Assembly: GCA_035294325.1 (NCBI GenBank)
Contig: DATGLE010000221.1
Coordinates: 1 to 23,545 of the forward strand
Reading direction: 5' to 3'
From: DATGLE01 sp035294325
GTDB lineage: Bacteria > Chloroflexota > Ktedonobacteria > Ktedonobacterales > Ktedonobacteraceae
Length of the DNA stretch: 23,545 nucleotides
Shown piece by piece: positions 6,802-15,254 of the stretch. Made by a program: the position numbers and the translations under genes. How positions within the stretch are numbered: position 1 is the first letter of the stretch; each line of letters opens with the position of its first letter. The notes beneath the pieces were generated by a model. The model saw only the letters and a list, made by a program, of their open reading frames with translations, did not search any database and had not been told where the DNA came from.

Positions 6802-7905
6802 ATGACCAGAGAATTCAATACGCATCGGCGAAATAACTCGCCCTTGCCGCCTCGCAACAGGCCATCAGGTCGCTACAACGAAACGCGACCTCCACAACGC
6901 CCTGGCCGCCATCGCCTCAGTCGCGCGGAGGTAGATCGTGGATGGGAATCCGGGGCGCAATTCAATCACGCAGATTACCGTCCCCGCAATGGGAACGGGC
7001 AGGCATCGCCCAACAACAGGCGCAATTACCAGTCACCGGCGCATCCCTCTTCCTCCCCCAATGCTTCCGGTAACTACAGGTCTCAGGGTAATCAGGGCAG
7101 GTCTTATGATAACCGTCGCGAAGGCTACCAGGGCAGCCAGCCGCGCGATAGATTTGCTGGCCCCGGCAGGTACAGCTCCGATGAGCGGCGTTTTCGTGAC
7201 GAACCCGGCAGGTACAGCTCCGATGAGCGGCGTTTTCGTGGCGAGCGCGGCCAGTCGCCAGATAGCCGGGGCCACAATGCCGGGCGAGACAGTCGCCCAC
7301 CGCGCGAATTTGATCGGGGCGCGCCACGCCCCTATGAGCGCGGCGGGAACAGGTCATCTGGTCAGAGTCGTCCACCGATACGCAATGCGCAGAGGCCCGC
7401 GCCGCCGCGCCGCCCGCAGCGCTTCACGGAGCAATTTGAGGGCGACTACGAGCGTTTCAGCGACGACGAGGATGACATTCCCTACCCATCCCCGCGACCT
7501 TCCGGCAGGCCCTTCCGTGGCGAGCGCGTCCATCGTGCATCCCACGCGCAAGCGCCAGGGGAGCGACATGTCACACGCCTGCCTGATGGGCGCGTGCTCA
7601 AAGGTCCTCGCCCCGTACAGCGCAGAGATGCCGAGTTCTGGACGGAGATAGCCGAGGATACCGAGGAACTGCTGGGAAATGTGCATACGCCTGTTCCACC
7701 TCGGCATGGAGGGAAGCACGCAACCGGAAAGGCGGAGCGCAAGAAGAATAGCGCTCCGCGCTCAACCGCGCGAGCAAAGGCGGTGCCAGCAGATGGCGCT
7801 CCGCGCCCCTTGAGCGCTTACAGAAAGGCCGGATCTGCCGGACGCGGAGCGCGCGCCACCGGCTCCAGGCTGCCACAGCGCCGTTTCAGGGGATCAGCAC
7901 ATTAA
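6802..7905 (+). CDS. Arg/Gly/Ser/Pro-rich low-complexity protein
   Basis: This is a protein of 367 residues dominated by Arg, Gly, Ser, Pro, Asn and Gln, predicted to be disordered over most of its length. It carries two tandem 14-residue units GRYSSDERRFR(D/G)E(P/R) (about residues 122-149). An acidic patch FSDDEDDIPYP is followed by the only folded-looking segment, VTRLPDGRVLKGPRPVQRRD plus AEFWTEIAEDTEELL (about 256-290). The C-terminus is basic. No catalytic domain is visible. Arg/Gly-rich disordered proteins often bind RNA or nucleic acid, which is inference here. The ATG at 6802 is preferred to a GTG at 6790, though AAAGGA is close to it. The long structured leader suggests post-transcriptional control. 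Confidence 0.75.
   Translation: MTREFNTHRRNNSPLPPRNRPSGRYNETRPPQRPGRHRLSRAEVDRGWESGAQFNHADYRPRNGNGQASPNNRRNYQSPAHPSSSPNASGNYRSQGNQGRSYDNRREGYQGSQPRDRFAGPGRYSSDERRFRDEPGRYSSDERRFRGERGQSPDSRGHNAGRDSRPPREFDRGAPRPYERGGNRSSGQSRPPIRNAQRPAPPRRPQRFTEQFEGDYERFSDDEDDIPYPSPRPSGRPFRGERVHRASHAQAPGERHVTRLPDGRVLKGPRPVQRRDAEFWTEIAEDTEELLGNVHTPVPPRHGGKHATGKAERKKNSAPRSTARAKAVPADGAPRPLSAYRKAGSAGRGARATGSRLPQRRFRGSAH
7165..7248 (+). repeat. 42-bp in-frame tandem duplication
   Basis: Two 42-bp units (7165-7206 and 7207-7248) match exactly over the first 34 bases and then diverge slightly. Each encodes one 14-residue GRYSSDERRFR unit. The near identity at DNA level indicates a recent duplication or slippage. Confidence 0.95.
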
Positions 7906-7909
7906 AGGT

Positions 7910-8034
7910 TTTTTGCCGCCTGTGGCGGCTTGCCTGTTGATAGTGGGTGCTGCCAGGGCGGCCGCAGGCCGCTCTGGCAGCACCCACTATCAACGACAGC
8001 GAAGCGCCGCAGGCGCCGAGCCGTCTGGCAAAAA
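7910..8034. repeat. Tripartite palindromic element, copy A
   Basis: The element has a mini-hairpin GCCGCCTGTGGCGGC (7915-7929), then a 28-bp core stem (7936-7963 with 7967-7994, 3-nt loop GCA, one G-U pair), then the 18-mer GCGAAGCGCCGCAGGCGC (7999-8016), itself a GCGCC-GCA-GGCGC hairpin. Outer TTTTTGCC (7910-7917) and GGCAAAAA (8027-8034) are also inverted. The right outer arm touches the ribosome site of the next gene. Confidence 0.9.
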
Positions 8035-8045
8035 GGTGTTTCATT

Positions 8046-8990
8046 ATGCTCTATCCAGGCTACCTTAATCTCTATGAAAGTGGTGAATTAGCGCAGCGCG
8101 CCACAGCCGCGTGGGAAATCCTGCGAAGCTGCACCATCTGCCCACAAAATTGCCGCTGCAACCGCATCGCCGGCAAAACGGGCGTCTGCCACTCCGGCAC
8201 CGAGGCTATCGTCGCCTCGTGGAATGTACATCGACGCGAGGAGCCACCCATCAGCGGAACGCGCGGGGCAGGAACGATCTTCTTCGGCTATTGCCAGGCC
8301 CGCTGTACGTATTGCCAGAACTACTCGCTCAGCCAGGGAGGACTGGGCCACCGCGTCGGACCGGAAAGACTGGCCGATATGATGCTCTACCTCCAGAAAA
8401 AACGCTGCCACAATCTGGACCTCGTTACGCCGACGCACTTCGTTCCCCAGATCCTGGCCGCGCTCGTCATCGCCTGTGGCAAAGGGCTGCGCCTTCCCAT
8501 TGTCTACAATTGCGCGGGCTACGAGAATATGGAGACGCTCAGGCTGCTGGACGGCGTGGTGGACATTTATTTGCCCGACGCCAAATATTCCGATAATAAA
8601 AATGCCCTGCGCACCTCAAAAATGCCGCGCTACGTCGATCACAACCAGCAGTCGCTGCGCGAAATGTATCGCCAGGTGGGACCGCTCCAACTCGATGAGG
8701 AGGGCATCGCGCGGCGCGGCCTGCTGATCCGCCATCTCGTCATGCCGCAAGATATCTCCGGCACGCGCGAAGTGCTGCGCTGGATAGCAAACGAACTGGG
8801 GCCTGACACGCCAATCAGCCTGATGGATCAGTACTTTCCGGCATGGAAAGCTGTGAACGATCCCGTGCTGAACCGGCGCCTGAGCTGGGCCGAGTATCGC
8901 ACGGCGCTCGACGCGCTCGACGAGTTTGACTTCACCAGCGGCTATGTGCAGGAGGATCTGGTAGAAGTAGACGTAACGGCAGAGATATAA
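8046..8990 (+). CDS. Radical SAM protein, PflX-like (pyruvate formate-lyase activase homologue)
   Basis: This is a 314-residue radical SAM protein of the PflX type. The [4Fe-4S]/SAM motif CQARCTYCQNY supplies the CxxxCxxC cysteines around residue 84, and an N-terminal cysteine set CTICPQNCRCNR (about 24-35) plus GVCHSG is typical of this family. GAGTIFFGYCQARC, NLDLVTPTHFVPQI, GYENMETLRLLDGVVDIYLP and RHLVMPQDISGT are recognisable family blocks. The in vivo substrate of PflX-like proteins is not established, and no glycyl-radical enzyme gene lies in this window. An upstream in-frame ATG at 7947 falls inside the palindromic element, so the ATG at 8046 with AAGGTG 7 nt upstream is used. Confidence 0.92.
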   Translation: MLYPGYLNLYESGELAQRATAAWEILRSCTICPQNCRCNRIAGKTGVCHSGTEAIVASWNVHRREEPPISGTRGAGTIFFGYCQARCTYCQNYSLSQGGLGHRVGPERLADMMLYLQKKRCHNLDLVTPTHFVPQILAALVIACGKGLRLPIVYNCAGYENMETLRLLDGVVDIYLPDAKYSDNKNALRTSKMPRYVDHNQQSLREMYRQVGPLQLDEEGIARRGLLIRHLVMPQDISGTREVLRWIANELGPDTPISLMDQYFPAWKAVNDPVLNRRLSWAEYRTALDALDEFDFTSGYVQEDLVEVDVTAEI

Positions 8991-9013
8991 AGAGCGCCCG
9001 GCAGGTCTGAATT

Positions 9014-9087
9014 ATGTCATCCTGAGTGGCGGCCAGGGATCCGATTCTGAGGTCACGCAGATCCTGCGCTGCCACTCAGGATGACAT
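9014..9087. repeat. Dispersed-repeat-like palindrome (TGTCATCCTGAG family)
   Basis: ATGTCATCCTGAGTGGC (9014-9030) pairs perfectly with GCCACTCAGGATGACAT (9071-9087), with a second inner GGATC/GATCC pairing. The sequence resembles a widely scattered bacterial intergenic repeat that begins TGTCATCCTGAG and contains GGATC. It lies 24 bp after the radical SAM gene. The rest of the 303-bp gap (9088-9293) holds only the promoter below. Confidence 0.85.
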
Positions 9088-9164
9088 GTCTGGACCTGAG
9101 GTTAACGCCGGTGAGGGGACACCCGCTTGCATACCGGCTATTCGCCCACATGGACAGAGCGCGT

Positions 9165-9170
9165 TATAAT
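9165..9170 (+). promoter_or_regulatory. Candidate -10 box for the prenyl synthase/menG pair
   Basis: A perfect TATAAT at 9165-9170 follows GCGT. Only a weak TTCGCC (9141-9146, 18-bp spacing) is available as a -35. The leader would be about 115 nt. Confidence 0.45.
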
Positions 9171-9293
9171 CTAACAGGGGGAAAGCTTCTCATACGGGAT
9201 AAAGTGTCCATGTAAGGGAGGCGATTTTTCTCATCATTGCCAGGCGGATGCTCTGGTTCGTGCCAGCAGGTAGACGAAATGGAGAATTTCTCT

Positions 9294-10280
9294 ATGAACA
9301 CTACGGCCACTTTGAGCCGACTTTTTGCCAGTATCCAGGGCGATCTCGATCAGGTCGATAAAACCTTTCAGGAGCGAGCAACCTCTGGACTTGACATTCT
9401 CAATTCCGCTTCGATGCATGCTCTCGGATCGCCAGGGAAGCGCCTTAGAACAGCTATTACTCTGTTATCGGGAAAGCTGAACAACTATCGCTTTGATAAG
9501 CTGCTTCCCCTGAGCGTCGCGTTTGAGATGGTCCATCTGGCAACGCTTATTCATGATGATATCGTAGACGAGGCGGCAACGCGGCGTGGCAACCCGACGG
9601 TAAACGCTGTATGGGGCGATAAGATCGCTATTCTGCTTGGCGACTATTACTTCGCCAAGACCGCTGGCCTCATCGCCGATATCAACGATAACCGCATCGA
9701 TCACCTCTTCTCGGACACGGTGGCGATTGTCTGTGAAGGCACGATCATGGAGATGATGACGGCGGGCCGCATCGACCTCACTATTGAGGCATACTACGAA
9801 AAGATCAAGCATAAGACAGCCTGCCTCATCGCGGCCTGTAGCAAAGGCGGGGCCATCGTCAGCGAGGCGTCCGACGAAGAAATCGCGCTGCTGCACGACT
9901 ATGGCATGAATCTCGGCATCGCTTTCCAGATTATTGACGACATTCTGGACTATACCCAGGATCAATCCACCATCGGCAAGCCCGCCGGCAACGATCTGCG
10001 TCAGGGCATGGTCACGCTTCCCTTGATCTACGCCTTGCAGGCACCAGGGCAGAATGGGCACTACCAGCGCGTACAGAGTGTGCTCAATGGAACACTGCGC
10101 GACGAAGAAGATATACAGCCTGTCATTGATTGGGTGACGAACAACGGCATCAAAAATGCCCTGGCGGACGCTGATCGCTACGCACGTAGAGCGCGCGAAG
10201 CCCTGCACTGCTTCCCGGCTTCGCCAGATCGCGATATTCTGGATCAGCTTATCGACTTTGTGATAGCGCGCAGGCAGTAG
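9294..10280 (+). CDS. Polyprenyl (isoprenyl) diphosphate synthase
   Basis: This 328-residue trans-prenyltransferase extends farnesyl- or geranylgeranyl-diphosphate with isopentenyl diphosphate to make a long quinone side chain. Both Asp-rich Mg-binding motifs are present: DDIVD (88-92) followed by TRRG, and DDILD (215-219), then GKPAGNDLRQG (228-238). GSPGKRLR (45-52) is the family's substrate-binding motif. The next gene is menG, 16 bp downstream, so the likely product is the menaquinone tail precursor (hepta- to nonaprenyl); chain length cannot be read directly. The start at 9294 is preferred because GGAG lies 9 nt upstream. An ATG at 9279 in the same frame is a reasonable alternative that would add five residues. 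Confidence 0.94.
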   Translation: MNTTATLSRLFASIQGDLDQVDKTFQERATSGLDILNSASMHALGSPGKRLRTAITLLSGKLNNYRFDKLLPLSVAFEMVHLATLIHDDIVDEAATRRGNPTVNAVWGDKIAILLGDYYFAKTAGLIADINDNRIDHLFSDTVAIVCEGTIMEMMTAGRIDLTIEAYYEKIKHKTACLIAACSKGGAIVSEASDEEIALLHDYGMNLGIAFQIIDDILDYTQDQSTIGKPAGNDLRQGMVTLPLIYALQAPGQNGHYQRVQSVLNGTLRDEEDIQPVIDWVTNNGIKNALADADRYARRAREALHCFPASPDRDILDQLIDFVIARRQ

Positions 10281-10296
10281 AGGTCAGGGTTTGACA

Positions 10297-11049
10297 ATGA
10301 GCCAAAGAGTATCCTGGGAAGAGAAGTTCCGCGAGACGGGTGGAAAGCGTCCCTACGTTCAGCGCCTCTTCGGACGCATCGCCCGCATCTACGATCCCAT
10401 GAATCGCCTGATGAGCTTCGGTCTTGATGGCTACTGGCGCGAACGAGCCGCGCGCTATCTGGCATTGGGAACCGGCGAGACCGGCCTTGACCTGGGCGTT
10501 GGCACCGCCGACCTTTCCATTGCCGTTATCCGCCGTTCAGGTCCGGGCACGCGCATGATTGGCATCGACATCACCCCTGAAATGCTGGAGCAGGGACGCG
10601 CGAAGCTGGCGCGCCTGGGCCTTGAGGACCGCATCGATCTGCGGCTCGGAGATGCCGAGCATATCGATCTGCCCGACAACAGCGTTGACGGCTGCTGCTC
10701 AGCCTTCACGGTACGCAACCTGACGGACATCGAACAGGGCTTCCGCGAGATGCTGCGCGTTGTACGTCCTGGCGGGCGCGTGGTCTGCCTGGAGATCAGC
10801 CATCCCCCTGGCAAAATCTTCGGCACCCTCTTTCACTGGTACTTTTACCGGCTCGCGCCGCTTTTCGGCAGTATCATCGGCAAGGCATTTGAAGAATACC
10901 AGTATCTGCCGAACTCGCTCACGCACTTTCCCGACGCACCCCAACTCCAGGCGATCATGGAGCGGGCAGGGTGGAGCGATGTGCGCTTCTACCGGCTCAG
11001 CGCGGGCATCGTAGCGCTGCACGTGGGAACCAAAAGAGCGAGCGAATAA
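10297..11049 (+). CDS. menG: Demethylmenaquinone methyltransferase (MenG/UbiE)
   Basis: A 250-residue SAM-dependent C-methyltransferase catalysing the last step of menaquinone synthesis. The UbiE signature IYDPMNRLMSFGLDGYWR (31-48) is followed by the SAM-binding loop LDLGVGTADL (64-73), the acidic IGIDITPEML, FTVRNLTDI, MLRVVRPGGRVVCLE and the C-terminal YQYLPNSLTHFP block. It is 16 bp downstream of the prenyl synthase, which makes a two-gene operon supplying tail and methylated ring. AGGG lies 7 nt before the ATG. Since no ubiquinone gene is seen, menG is preferred to ubiE; the family can do both reactions. After its stop, 11050-11251 shows no recognisable feature. Confidence 0.95.
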   Translation: MSQRVSWEEKFRETGGKRPYVQRLFGRIARIYDPMNRLMSFGLDGYWRERAARYLALGTGETGLDLGVGTADLSIAVIRRSGPGTRMIGIDITPEMLEQGRAKLARLGLEDRIDLRLGDAEHIDLPDNSVDGCCSAFTVRNLTDIEQGFREMLRVVRPGGRVVCLEISHPPGKIFGTLFHWYFYRLAPLFGSIIGKAFEEYQYLPNSLTHFPDAPQLQAIMERAGWSDVRFYRLSAGIVALHVGTKRASE

Positions 11050-11251
11050 CGCTGCTTAGCTATCCCGTTACTCTTTAGAAGAAGCCTCCGGGATGTGAGG
11101 GAGAAAAATTTGTCTGTCCCTGGCATGGAGCCGAATACTCCCGTGCTGATGGGCGCAGAATCAGCGGGCCTGTTCGCCAGGATGCTCGCCTCATGGTTTT
11201 ACCAACCCGCATCGAGGATAACGTATTAACCTATGTGTATGGGGAATGAGG

Positions 11252-11312
11252 AACGGCCATATATAGTCTTCCTGACAGCGACCCGCTGTCAGGAAGACTA
11301 TATATGGCCGTT
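11252..11312. repeat. Perfect 28-bp inverted repeat between convergent genes
   Basis: Arms 11252-11279 and 11285-11312 are 28/28 complementary with a 5-nt loop (GACCC); the arms include CGGCCATATATAGTCTTCC. It sits between menG (+) and the pseudokinase gene (-), 27 bp from the latter's stop. No T-run is adjacent, but an AT-rich stretch follows. It may end transcription from both sides. Confidence 0.95.
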
Positions 11313-11339
11313 ATTATAATCTCTTGATGGCGGACGTTT

Positions 11340-13172
11340 TTATAGCAAGCCCCGGCTAAACGCCACCACGAGGATCAGGCAGACGATGATTCCGGCGAGC
11401 CACCAGAACGAAATCTGGGCATCATTGCTCGGCTCCAGCGGCGGCAAATCCTCCGGGGCAGGCAGCAGGAGGCGGCGCTCCTGCGCTTCATCATCAAGCA
11501 CCGAGGCCATCATGCCAGGCAACAACTGCTCAACGCCGCCGGGAGTGCCCTGTACCCCCTGCGCCAGCGGATTCGGCATGGAAGGCGCGGGACGCTGCGC
11601 GGCTGTACCGGGGAATGATGCCCCTCTCTGGGCGACGCTGCCGCTTACTGACCGCATCGACAGCAATTCCTGGCGCAGTTCGGCAGGCCGCTGATAGCGC
11701 TGGCTGGCAATAGGACGCAGCCCTTTGGAGAGGATTGCGTCAAGTTGTGGAGATACATTCGGGTTGAGCCGCTGCGCCTGCGGAATGCTCCCGCTGCTGG
11801 CTACGGCTGCTGGCACGCTCCCCGTCGCTACATGATAAGCGGTAGCAATAAGCGAATACAGATCCGAGCGCGTATCTACGACGCCACGCGAGAACTCGGG
11901 AGCCATATAGGGCGAGAGCCGCAAGCGATCTATGCCCGCGATAAACTGCGTGGCCCCACCGGCCAGAATGATAGAAAAGTTTGTGAGGATGTATTGTGAG
12001 CCGGAACGAACTGAGATGATATGCTCTGGTCGAATCAGGCCATGTACCAGCGGGGGCGTCTGCTGAGCTAATAGATCGAGCACTTCGGTCATTTGCAGGC
12101 AGCATTCGATGACATCCTGCTCCGGCAGCGCCCGGCCAGTGCGTCGGAGGTGCGCCAGCAGAGACTCGCCCTCAACAGGCTCAAAGACAAAGAAGTTGCG
12201 CTCCTGATCGCTAAAAGCATCCCACAGCGTCGGGATATGCGGATGCCGGCCAACCGAGGTCAGTGCCATCGTCGCCGCGCGCAGCGTGGATTGCATAATC
12301 ATCGATCCGCTCTCCGGGGTTACGACCTCACAGATCATCACCCGAGCGCCCGAGCGCTGAGCGTCCTCGGCAATCCACATCGCCTCATAGGCGCCAGCCA
12401 GCCACTCCTGGCGGCTTAGCGACTCACGCAGGCGATACCGGCCATTGCGTAGCAGCGTGCCAGGCATGAGCAAAGGCGCCGCCGGGGCCTGCTCGCCGCT
12501 CCGTGATCCCATCTGAGTGGGGAACGAGACGCCCGATACCTGTGCAGCGCGCGCACGTATCCCTCCCTGCGGTATACCGTCATTCACCAGGCGACTCGGG
12601 CGCAGTGAAGAGGGCTGGCGCATCAGGTCGGGAGATGCGTAATCCAGCGGGCGTGACGGCACGCTTTTTTGCAGAGGAAGATCAGTACTGGAACCCGGCC
12701 TTTGTCCCGTATGCACTGATCCAGGCGAAGACAACGACTGAGAAGTCCTGCCCGCCGGAGCGCCATCCTCGCGCGCGGTCCCATTGGGCGAAGAGGGGCT
12801 GGCCGGACGCTGCGAATGTGGCATCGACCCGGGAAGAGATCGAGGCATCTCCACGCCCGAGGCGCGCTTCGAGCCGAGCGGTTGTGATGGGTTTGCCGGA
12901 CCGCCGGCCTCTCGTTGTGGCCTGGGAAACGGAGTCGGGGGGATCTCCATCGAGATCCCGCTATTGGGTCCGGGCACTGCCTCTTTTACCTGCGATGATT
13001 GCGACTTATTCGATGCAGATGGCAGCTTTCCCGGCTGCAACTGCTGGCTCTGTGGGGTTGACTGATTACGCGCAGCCCCTCCCGAACGCCCGGGCAGGTG
13101 AACGAGAAGGCCACAGCGCGAACAAGGACTTTTACTTACATCCCACTCATTGCCACAACGTGGACACTTCAT
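11340..13172 (-). CDS. Zinc-ribbon, Ser/Thr-pseudokinase, C-terminally membrane-anchored protein
   Basis: A 610-residue protein with four parts: a zinc ribbon (Cys3, Cys6, Cys17, Cys20), a long Pro/Ser/Gln-rich disordered region (about 25-235), a protein-kinase-like fold (about 246-505) and one C-terminal transmembrane helix (about 588-606). The kinase core keeps SPYMAPE and the Asp-Leu-Tyr of SDLYSL. It lacks the catalytic residues: HRD is HGL (377-379), DFG is NFS (398-400), and the ATP-binding Lys appears replaced in RVMICEVV. It is therefore probably a pseudokinase that binds a ligand or partner rather than phosphorylating it. AGAGGGA (complement of 13179-13185) precedes the ATG by 6 nt. 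The soluble part would face the cytoplasm, as expected for a tail-anchored protein. Its partner is unknown. Confidence 0.88.
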   Translation of the reverse strand: MKCPRCGNEWDVSKSPCSRCGLLVHLPGRSGGAARNQSTPQSQQLQPGKLPSASNKSQSSQVKEAVPGPNSGISMEIPPTPFPRPQREAGGPANPSQPLGSKRASGVEMPRSLPGSMPHSQRPASPSSPNGTAREDGAPAGRTSQSLSSPGSVHTGQRPGSSTDLPLQKSVPSRPLDYASPDLMRQPSSLRPSRLVNDGIPQGGIRARAAQVSGVSFPTQMGSRSGEQAPAAPLLMPGTLLRNGRYRLRESLSRQEWLAGAYEAMWIAEDAQRSGARVMICEVVTPESGSMIMQSTLRAATMALTSVGRHPHIPTLWDAFSDQERNFFVFEPVEGESLLAHLRRTGRALPEQDVIECCLQMTEVLDLLAQQTPPLVHGLIRPEHIISVRSGSQYILTNFSIILAGGATQFIAGIDRLRLSPYMAPEFSRGVVDTRSDLYSLIATAYHVATGSVPAAVASSGSIPQAQRLNPNVSPQLDAILSKGLRPIASQRYQRPAELRQELLSMRSVSGSVAQRGASFPGTAAQRPAPSMPNPLAQGVQGTPGGVEQLLPGMMASVLDDEAQERRLLLPAPEDLPPLEPSNDAQISFWWLAGIIVCLILVVAFSRGLL

Positions 13173-13539
13173 AATGTATCCCTCTCTGCTGAAATAAACC
13201 TGCGCTAGCTATAGCTTCACTACATATGCGAGGTCTTGAACAGTGAAATAAAAATAAGTTCCCCTTCGGTGTCGCCAGAACGAGTTCGTACAAATAGAAA
13301 GAGACGAGGTTAAGCGACGGCGCTGCTCTCCCCCCTGCCGTCTTCATGCCAGCAACGACAGACAAATCCCGGGGCATCCACTGCCCTCAAGACATGCGCC
13401 AGCATCAGGAAGTGCATATTTACGCACAAAGTATAGTTGAGCCGTCAGCCCGTGTCAACATCTCTACCTATTTTTGCTAGCCGGATGGTCCTGGTTATCG
13501 TACTCACTGGCACTCTCGGTTTGCGCCAGATTCCGGCCC
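13173..13539. other. Intergenic region with no recognised gene
   Basis: This is the first part of a 522-bp gap upstream of the pseudokinase. Short open frames here have no ribosome site or family resemblance. It probably holds the pseudokinase promoter on the - strand, but I found no convincing -35/-10 pair. Confidence 0.5.
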
Positions 13540-13653
13540 CTGGACTGGTGCAGCGCGGCTGAACCAGTCCAGAGATACATTGAATTGTGTGAGAAAATGC
13601 GCGAAGCGTATTTTCTCACACAATTCAATGTATAAAGCGAACGCCGCAGGCGC
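13540..13653. repeat. Tripartite palindromic element, copy B
   Basis: A first hairpin pairs CTGGACTGGT (13540-13549) with ACCAGTCCAG (13563-13572). The core stem pairs 13575-13602 with 13606-13633 (28 bp, one G-U pair, loop GAA). The right flank GCGAACGCCGCAGGCGC (13637-13653) is the same conserved 18-mer as in copy A minus one base. It lies about 40-60 bp beyond the stop of the - strand Cys-rich gene. Confidence 0.9.
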
Positions 13654-13694
13654 GAGCCAGCGTCGAGAGATGAAGTTGCGAGCCGAGACGCAGC

Positions 13695-14099
13695 CTAACG
13701 TCGATTGCGCCCTATCGGCGCGATGCCATTGATGAACCCTTCCAGCACCTTTGCCAGATCATGGAGTTGCGTCGCCTCCACTATTGATATTTCGTGGCCC
13801 GGATGCGCCACCTGGAAGAGCAATTGCACTGCTGGATGCCTGACAGTGGCGCCCGGCTCGGTAGATGCCGATCCCAGCAGCGAGGCCCGCATGGCATCAA
13901 CGCTGGCATTGACCTGCTCAAGCTGCCCAACATCGATGAAGCTGGCGGGTCTGGGCATATTCTGCCCCTGCTTTTCGGCTGCGCGGCTCATCTCCCACTG
14001 GCGGCGTGCCCTTTTGCCGGCGGAGCAGTAGCAAAATTCGGGATGCTCCGAATCAGAGTTCTGTAGTCCGGTATCATCACAAATCGGGCAGATCGGCAT
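13695..14099 (-). CDS. Small Cys-rich (zinc-ribbon-like) hypothetical protein
   Basis: A 134-residue protein. The N-terminus MPICPICDDTGLQN, followed by FCYCSAGKRARR, offers Cys4, Cys7, Cys23 and Cys25, a plausible zinc site. This layout resembles the primer-binding or loader-type domain seen in DnaC/replication-associated zinc ribbons, but nothing else supports that. The rest is predicted helical, with a C-terminal HDLAKVLEGFINGIAPIGRN. A strong AGGAGG (complement of 14106-14111) is 6 nt before the start. It is 76 nt downstream of mrp on the same strand and may be co-transcribed. I do not recognise the family. Confidence 0.8.
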   Translation of the reverse strand: MPICPICDDTGLQNSDSEHPEFCYCSAGKRARRQWEMSRAAEKQGQNMPRPASFIDVGQLEQVNASVDAMRASLLGSASTEPGATVRHPAVQLLFQVAHPGHEISIVEATQLHDLAKVLEGFINGIAPIGRNRR

Positions 14100-14175
14100 A
14101 GCTAACCTCCTCTTCGCCAGGGACGATTGACGTTAGCGATACTATATCATAATGGATAGACAATTGCGATACTGT

Positions 14176-15132
14176 TTACTCTTCTTTTTCCGCGCGCCCC
14201 TGCTCCTGTTCTCCTGCCCGATGCTCTTGCGGCATTCCCTCCTCTGGGGAAACTGGAGAAAAGGAGGGGTGCGAGGGCACCCCGCTTTCCCCTTCTCGGA
14301 TAGAGAGCCTCTCGCGCACCGCAGCAGCAACGTTGCCGGCCATCTCCATAAATGCCATTGCCACCGGCGATTCCGCCATGCTCACCACGGCGGGATAGCC
14401 TTTATCGCCGCTAACTACCGCCCCGGGATCCAGAGGGATGCGCCCCAGCAGCGGCAGGTCGTCGAGCAGGGCGCGCGCCTCACGGCTGCGCGGAAAAATC
14501 TCTATATGCTCCCCACAATGTGGGCAGAGCAGGCCATCCATATTCTGCACCAGGCCCAGCGGCGGCACCTGTCCCTTCTGGAACATCGCCAGGGCCTTCG
14601 CCGTATCAACGCGCGCGATATCCTGTGGAGTCGTCACCAGCACGGCGCCGTCGAGCTGCATTTCGCGGCACAGCGTCGCCTGCGGCTCGCTCGTGCCCGG
14701 AGGAAGGTCAATAATCAGATAATCCAACCTCCCCCAATCTACGGAGAAGAGAAGCTGGCGGATCAACAGTCCCAGCACATCCGGCATAGGTGCGACGGCC
14801 TGTTCCTCGCCGATAAAAAAGCCAACCGACATGATCTTGACGCCGTAGCGCAGCAGCGGCTTGAGCTTCTTCTCCGGGTCCAGGTTCTTGCGCTCCGCCA
14901 GCGGCAGCACAGCCTGCGTCCCCTCGCTGGCCGAACGTTTGCGCACCCCCAGCATCATGGGAATGCTCGGACCATAGGCATCGCCATCGAGCAGGCCAAC
15001 GTTCGCGCCCTGCTTCGCCAGCGCAACGGCCAGGTTCACGCTCACCGTTGATTTGCCAACGCCTCCCTTGCCGCTGCCCACGGCCAGCAGAGCGCCGACC
15101 TGCTCTAAACGCGTTCGTTGTGTGCGTTGCAC
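14176..15132 (-). CDS. mrp: Mrp/NBP35-type iron-sulfur cluster carrier ATPase
   Basis: A 318-residue P-loop ATPase of the Mrp/ApbC family, which carries [4Fe-4S] clusters to target apoproteins. The deviant Walker A GSGKGGVGKS (19-28), LLDGDAYGPSIP (47-58), DYLIIDLPPGT (137-147) and the cluster-binding CPHC (203-206) are all present. It lacks the N-terminal DUF59/MIP18-like domain found in many Mrp proteins and has a Glu/Gly-rich tail of about 40 residues (EQEQGRAEKEE end) that is not part of the fold. The start is a GTG (complement of 15130-15132) with GGGAG 7 nt upstream. An Fe-S role is family knowledge; the PflX-like radical SAM protein elsewhere in the window is one possible client, which is speculation. 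Confidence 0.93.
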   Translation of the reverse strand: MQRTQRTRLEQVGALLAVGSGKGGVGKSTVSVNLAVALAKQGANVGLLDGDAYGPSIPMMLGVRKRSASEGTQAVLPLAERKNLDPEKKLKPLLRYGVKIMSVGFFIGEEQAVAPMPDVLGLLIRQLLFSVDWGRLDYLIIDLPPGTSEPQATLCREMQLDGAVLVTTPQDIARVDTAKALAMFQKGQVPPLGLVQNMDGLLCPHCGEHIEIFPRSREARALLDDLPLLGRIPLDPGAVVSGDKGYPAVVSMAESPVAMAFMEMAGNVAAAVRERLSIREGESGVPSHPSFSPVSPEEGMPQEHRAGEQEQGRAEKEE

Positions 15133-15254
15133 AACTATACTCCCAACCAGATTTCTTCAAAGGTCATCACGTCGTGTAATGTAGCCAAATATAGACATTT
15201 CTTCCATAATTCGCTTCTGTCTAAGGCCATGTTCCCTCCGAAAGCAGCTATCCT

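Noticed and set aside
7947..8045. Longer N-terminus for the radical SAM protein
   Set aside because: These codons fall in a palindromic element, and a ribosome site lies before the ATG at 8046.
14152..15051. 299-codon open frame on the + strand
   Set aside because: It is the antisense shadow of mrp, whose Walker A and CxxC motifs are unmistakable.
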